Below, in pieces: positions 54,799-60,000 of a stretch of 60,000 nt of DNA. Each line of letters begins with the position of its first letter. Position 1 is the first letter of the stretch. The position numbers were made by a program, and so were the translations under genes. The notes below the pieces were generated by a model that saw only the letters and a list, made by a program, of their open reading frames with translations, searched no databases and had not been told where the DNA came from. The DNA comes from Hydractinia symbiolongicarpus (lineage: Eukaryota > Cnidaria > Hydrozoa > Anthoathecata > Hydractiniidae). The stretch spans positions 9,657,001 through 9,717,000 of the forward strand of contig NC_079888.1 of assembly GCF_029227915.1 (NCBI RefSeq), given 5' to 3'.

Positions 54799-56620
54799 GG
54801 ATATTTCGTCTTGTTACTACAAGACAATTATCAACGTAAATTGTTACAATTATCTCAAAAGTTTTTTAAATATAATTTTCAACAACTACGCAATACACAG
54901 AGGACGTATAAAACAATACTTAACGAAACATATAACACATAACGGCATACCCAAAGGTATATAAACTATATACCGTTGGTGAGGGTAACGTCCACCGCGC
55001 GGTGCACAAATGCACTCCTCCCCTTGTTGACTATAATAATATTTATCTTAAAACAATTTCAATGGAACAGATAATCCCTGTACATTAAGCGTGGGACTGT
55101 TATCACAAATATACATGGCCTCACCTATTTTTTTCTTTTTAAAGTGGTGAACATTATCTATCAAAATACTGAAGTTCTTTTGTTCACCAAGTTGGTAATT
55201 CTCAATGACTGAATGTTTTAGGATGTGAGAGTTCTTATCGCGTTTTTGGTGGTCTATCTTTCATTAAGCCTCCTGGCTGTTTCACCAATGTATGTAGCAT
55301 CGCACTATTCCACCGGACAAGTATATTTGTACACAACACCATGTTGTGTTCATCCTTGGTTCTATTTCACAGAAAATAGCAAACATAACATTTTACATTG
55401 ATCAGCAATGCGTGGCTTGACATTGGCTGATAGAAACTGTTTAAAAGTGTTAGACGCTTTACTAAGCAGTTACCATTATTTTCTAATTCGCTTTTCTTAA
55501 ACGAAATTAACCTTATTTATTTTCCCGTAGCCAGACTTGACAGAATAAAAACCATGAAAGGTGTTATTGGAGATTCATTGGTGTCTTCTTCAGAAACAGT
55601 GTCGGCATTTTGAATGTTGAAATTTCGCTGTGTGTTATTAATTACATTAGATACAACTGCTTCGGGATAAGTTTTTTATAAACACATTTTTTAAGTGATT
55701 TAGTTCGTATTTCAGATCTTGTGATTAAGAGCATATATTAACGCTCTCAACACCAACCATTTAACCGTTTCAACTTTCCATGGGCGTGATGCAGATGAAT
55801 TCTAGTGCATTTATATGTCAGTGTTCGTGTCTTTTCGATAAATAGATGTGTTTTTACATCAAGAAAGGCTATGTAGTTATCGTTTTTAACTTCATATGTT
55901 CACTGGATATTCGAATGGTAACTATTAAGTGTGATTAGCACATTGTTTATCTGGTTTTCATTAACAGTGTTATTTACATATTTCTTCCAAAATTTTACTG
56001 AATTTTTCTAATTTTGGGACTATTTCATTCTCCAACTCAACCATGAAGATATGCTAGGACTGGTCCTAGAGGCGAGCCCATTGCTACACCATCTACCTGA
56101 ATATAAGTTGGTTGTTAAAACTGAAATGTACATGTTTTGTACATGAGATTAATAGATGTTTCATTTCCTCTCGCTTAATTTTTGTTTCTATAACTTTTTC
56201 AGCATATATCTTTTGCAATATTATGTCTATCTTTTGTTCCAACGGAACGTTGGTGAATAAACTAGTGACGTCAAAAGGTACTAGTTTGTAATTATGAGGT
56301 ATCTTTTCTCCTTTCAATAATAATATAAAATCTAAAGAGCTTTCAGTAGTATATGTTGACTTTGTCAGCGGTGTTAAAGATTTCGCGAGGTAGTTTGATG
56401 TGTTGTAAGTAGCAGATCCGATATTCGATATGATGGGTCGTGATGGTAAATCGTCAGCTACTGTAGAATTAGGTGGTATCTTGTGAACCTTGGCGGTACC
56501 ATAAAACTGAGCAGGGCTGGAACCTTGTGGATACAACTTTTTGTATTCGTTTTCTGTGCTCTCTGAACTTGATTAATTTGTTTTCTTATTGACATTTGGT
56601 GTTATATACATAGTGGTTGT
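54799..56620 (-). pseudogene. Penelope-like retroelement (reverse transcriptase plus GIY-YIG), decayed
   Basis: Read downward from 56620: a frame at 56536-56093 encodes reverse-transcriptase motifs, FYGTAKVHK, SRPIISNIGSATYN and KLVPFDVTSLFTNVPL, then after a short gap VDGVAMGSPLGPVLA near 56100-56050. Frames then shift; the segment KKYVNNT near 55966-55983 stands where the YVDD active site should be. Near 55335-55250 comes KYTCPVE, a stop, CDATYIGETARRLNER (GIY-YIG nuclease), and, in another frame, IGEAMYICDNSPTLN near 55110. Reverse transcriptase followed by GIY-YIG is the Penelope-like layout. Multiple stops, frameshifts and the altered active site mean this copy is dead. A hairpin followed by GAAA at 54804-54830 (minus strand) may be the remains of a hammerhead ribozyme known from such elements. 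Confidence 0.85.
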
Positions 56621-56861
56621 ATTATAAGATGGAGCGTAAATATCTACGCAAATGTTTATCGTCGTCTTGTGTTTAATCCCTTTCTAAACTGCCTTATCCC
56701 AAAAGAGCCAAAGCTCTTTTGTTAAAATTATTCTTCTATTTGATTTTTAATATTAATTATTAATCAACCGCATTTGATGTGGTACTTTAATATCAGATTT
56801 TTATTTCCTTAAAGGGCGGAAGAAATTTACATGTGTAAGGCTTTAACAAAAAAGTTAGGAA

Positions 56862-57400
56862 AGAATTGGCAAGTCAGGAGCAATCCATACACATAAAGTT
56901 GGCTAACATTTGCGAAATTGCCTTCACAAAATATTCAGGTGAGAATTCCCGATTTCAAAAGCAATCCATACATAACACATTCGGTTATGTTGGTAAATCG
57001 AGCCTCTGATAAGTAAGAGATACAGTTATTTCCGCAAATTAGACCTTTGATAATCATTCAGGAAAGAGCTCCTGTTTCTAGAAGCAATCCATACATCACA
57101 GATTCAGTTGTTTCGGTGGATTGGCCCATTGTTAAGCATTCACGAAAAAGCTTCTGTTTCTAGAAGCAATTCATACATCACAGATTCGGTTATTTCGGTA
57201 AATTGAGCCATTGGTAAACATTCAGAAAAAGGATCCTGTTTCTAAAAGGAATCCGTACATAATAGATTTGATTGTTTCGGTGAGCTAGGTCGTTGAAAAA
57301 AAATTTAGGAAAATGGTCCTGTTTCTAGAAGCAATCCATACTTAGCAGGTTTCGTTGTTTTGGTGAATTGGGCCTTTCATAACACCGAAGTCGGCACTTG
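56862..57400. repeat. diverged minisatellite with a period of about 82 bp
   Basis: Six units begin at about 56880, 56961, 57083, 57165, 57247 and 57330 with GCAATCCATACAT or a close variant. Units continue through GATTCGGTTGTTTCGGT and end CCTGTTTCTAGAA. The second unit is longer (about 122 bp). Unit divergence is much higher than in the 43898 array, so this one is older. Confidence 0.85.
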
Positions 57401-60000
57401 TCTATGGCATTATCAGTTAAGCCCTGCAGATTTCTCTCGTTTCGCTTAATTTTGGCCGGAAATGAATTGTGTCTAATGTATTATCACATATACGAACTCT
57501 ACTTGTCTTGTTTCGATGAATTGAGGCCTGAATACTTTTGTATATAGCGATTATCTCTTGGTTGAACGAAACCTTTTTTTGTTTCACAACATTAAAACTT
57601 GTTAACATATACTGGAATGAACTTTAGGCAAACGTGTATCACGTCGTCTTCGTTAAGGATTAATCTGTTATGCTTTCGAATATAGAAGAATCCGTTTTTT
57701 TTGTGAAACAATTGTTAATATATATTGAACGATTGTAGTTTGTAGTTGTAGTTTCTTGATGAAATGTGTTTGTGTATTTCATAGACTGAAGTTATGAATT
57801 ATACTTTCAGGTTTATTGAATGGTTTTATGATGGTTCTCATAATGTATATAAATGTACTGACAGTAATTCAATTTTTCTTTGTAGTTTCCTCAAATAATT
57901 ATTTTTTTCAAAAAATATGCTCATGCACTACGAAAGTCAAAACCATTAGCATCTGTGGCATCACAGAATGTTTCACAAGAAGATTACTACTTCTTTATAT
58001 ATTGCTTTTTGTTAATATAGAAAGTTTTTTATGTGATTACTTCAAAAAAATATGATCAAGCTTGTGGCCATCCTTTTTAATATATTACATAGCATGCCCG
58101 GAATGATATTTTGAAACATTCACTTTCTGTTTGATAGCCCATTGTGATTGATTTCAATTTATTTCCACAAATGAATATATATAATACAGTGCCACGTATG
58201 AGGTGAGCTAGTTTTACGTATACTATACCTCTTGTATTATTATAAGAAGCAAATAAGTACTTGTTAAAAAAATATATTCTACAAATAGTTGAAATAGTAT
58301 ACAGCTAATAGTTTTGATTGAAGTAGAATGAAATGAATGCGGGCTAAAAGACTTTGGAACAAACTCAATTTCTTTATTCCCTTTATAGTTCAGAAACATA
58401 TTTTAATGACTTGACACAAGTTGATAATATAAATTGATTACAAACAATAGAACATGCTGCGTGGAGTGAGTGAGGAGGAGAAGAAGAAAACTGTTTTGAA
58501 CATAAACGATGAAGATCCGTCTCGGAGATGGAGACCCGTCACGTCACTTTAATTTTAATTGGGTTTTTATAGTTTTTTCGCGCACTTTCACATTGTCTTC
58601 TAATCTCCGTACGAATAGGACAAGCGTGTGGTAAAAGTGAGAATCGAAAATATCGTAGTTCTTGATTGAAATCTTAACGTAAAGAGTTTCTTCAAGCAGC
58701 AAAAAGGAAGCAAGTAGCTAGACATTTCTTTTTTGAGTATGCCGACTTCTTCTTCACATCTTTTCAACAGCTCTAATTCAATCAGAACAACTCTTTTAAA
58801 TTTCATCGACAATCCTTTAAAAAATACGATGTAGTATATATTGGGAGATATTTTTGTGTAACAATATTTTCGTTGTTGCCACTATTTTTTGAGCCCTACA
58901 GTACCTCTATCCTAATGTTTTCACAATAAATGTAAAATCGTGATATACGAAGTGTCAAGAAATGTAACAACAATTCTACTTACCATCAATTCCGGTATTT
59001 TCCATCCATTGGGATGACACTTTATGAAGTCTACCCATAGTTGAGAACTGTTTTGTGATGGCGGCATTGTAGCCAATAAATCCAATGCTAATTGAATGTG
59101 TTCCTTCAAATATGAAAAAGTGGAAAATAAAGTATGATGACACAACATGTATCAACAAAAATGTATTGGAGTTTGTTTCACTATCCAAAATTCAAAACAA
59201 CAGACAAAATGTTTTTGAATATCAAGCCAAAAAATCTGTATATTTTGAGATAAAAATATAGTATGTTCCCTAATTCTAATAACCATATCCTAATACTGTA
59301 TATATTTAGAAATAAAAACACATTGAGCAAAATATTTCAGCATCAAGCATTCGTTGTAAAATTTAAAAACTTTAAAAATTGTAAAATTTAAACCCTCTAC
59401 TTCTATTTTATACATAAACAGTATTGGCTCTCAAGTTTTACTACCATACAATATAATTTTCAACATTTATAATTTTTATCAGAGTCTCCACAGATTTACA
59501 TACTATGTAATTCAATTCTCCTTTTATTATCTGCCTTCTTTGTTTCTTGTTTGTCCTTATATGCATTGCTTCTGCCCATGAAATAAGGTGTCGTTGTCCT
59601 TTTCGCTAGCTGTTGTTATTTTTAAATTTTTCACGGAGAAACTTTCCCATTTTGCTAGATCTTTTTCAGAGAGAAGATATATTCAGATGATAGAATATAT
59701 CTTACCTACTTTAATCATAGAAACTTTGCAAGATTGAATTGAATTGAAGAAGAATTTCGAAAAGTGAAATTAAATTTCGTGAGATAAATTTTCGCCATGG
59801 CACCATTATGCGATTGTTTCATGAAAAGTACATACACATTTTCAATGTGTTTATTGAAATTTCAACACGTTCTTGTTTCAATTATTCCTTTTGAAATTCA
59901 CTATATTGGTCAGGAAGGAATCATTTTTAGCTCGAAATATAATTTTTCTGCACTTCACTCACAAGCTACCTAGATATACAACCACCTTCAATCTACATTC
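57401..60000. other. terminal intergenic region
   Basis: Mostly AT-rich DNA with small open frames and no recognised protein. The only coding-like segments are the orphan exon candidate at 58984-59103 and a minus-strand frame at 58600-58812 whose stretch VVLIELELLKRCEEEVGILK could form a coiled coil. The latter's splice phase does not agree with the exon candidate. Confidence 0.35.
58984..59103 (-). CDS. orphan exon candidate of an unknown gene
   Basis: On the minus strand a pyrimidine-rich acceptor ending TTTGAAG precedes 120 nt that are open in frame and stop at a perfect donor GTAAGTAG. The 40 codons (starting EHIQLALDLLATMPPS and ending GWKIPELM) have ordinary protein composition. Phase is 0 at both ends. 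No partner exon was identified in the window, and I do not recognise the family. Its gene could extend beyond either side of the region. Confidence 0.3.

Noticed and set aside
58600-58812. Minus-strand frame with a coiled-coil-like segment
   Set aside because: Its best acceptor does not agree in phase with the exon candidate at 58984, and the second half is not protein-like.
1-60000. CRISPR arrays, operons or other prokaryotic systems
   Set aside because: The repeats have no unique spacers, and the genes are spliced eukaryotic genes.

Overview
The window is nuclear DNA of an AT-rich, intron-dense animal genome. Two metazoan genes with short GT-AG exons can be reconstructed codon by codon. 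The AT-richness and many small inverted-repeat elements would fit a cnidarian, perhaps a hydrozoan, but that assignment is an impression; no species-diagnostic marker is present.

Layout. Positions 1-5402 are intergenic and hold an inverted-repeat element. From 5403 to 35882 (+ strand) lies a FYVE/RhoGEF/PH gene of the FGD5/FGD6 type: 26 proposed exons, 1,243 codons, all splice phases consistent. Its 11.7-kb first intron carries a nearly identical 3.1-kb tandem duplication (9559-15963). Each copy contains a TA-flanked inverted-repeat element, a 60-bp tandem array, a small inverted-repeat element and a broken THAP-domain remnant. Later introns contain a short Helitron-like element, a 24-bp perfect hairpin, tRNA-derived SINE-like sequences and a 22-bp array that repeats a splice-acceptor-like sequence.

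From 42853 down to 38446 (- strand) lies a complete 11-exon gene for the GTP-type beta subunit of mitochondrial succinyl-CoA ligase (SUCLG2, 435 residues). A 266-bp hAT-like element with a 7-of-8 target duplication sits in its first intron. About 1 kb upstream of its start codon is a 2.7-kb minisatellite with a 30-bp unit (43898-46577).

From 46578 to the end no intact gene was recognised. This part holds palindromic elements, a pogo-like terminus, a HIRAN-like pseudogene with one in-frame stop, a decayed Penelope-like retroelement (reverse transcriptase plus GIY-YIG) on the - strand, an 82-bp minisatellite and one orphan exon candidate.

The two intact genes are functionally unrelated: one is a Cdc42/Rho-type exchange factor acting on membranes and actin, the other a TCA-cycle enzyme. 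They are convergent neighbours with about 2.6 kb between their stop codons. I found no new multi-gene system; the unusual content is in repeats and mobile elements.
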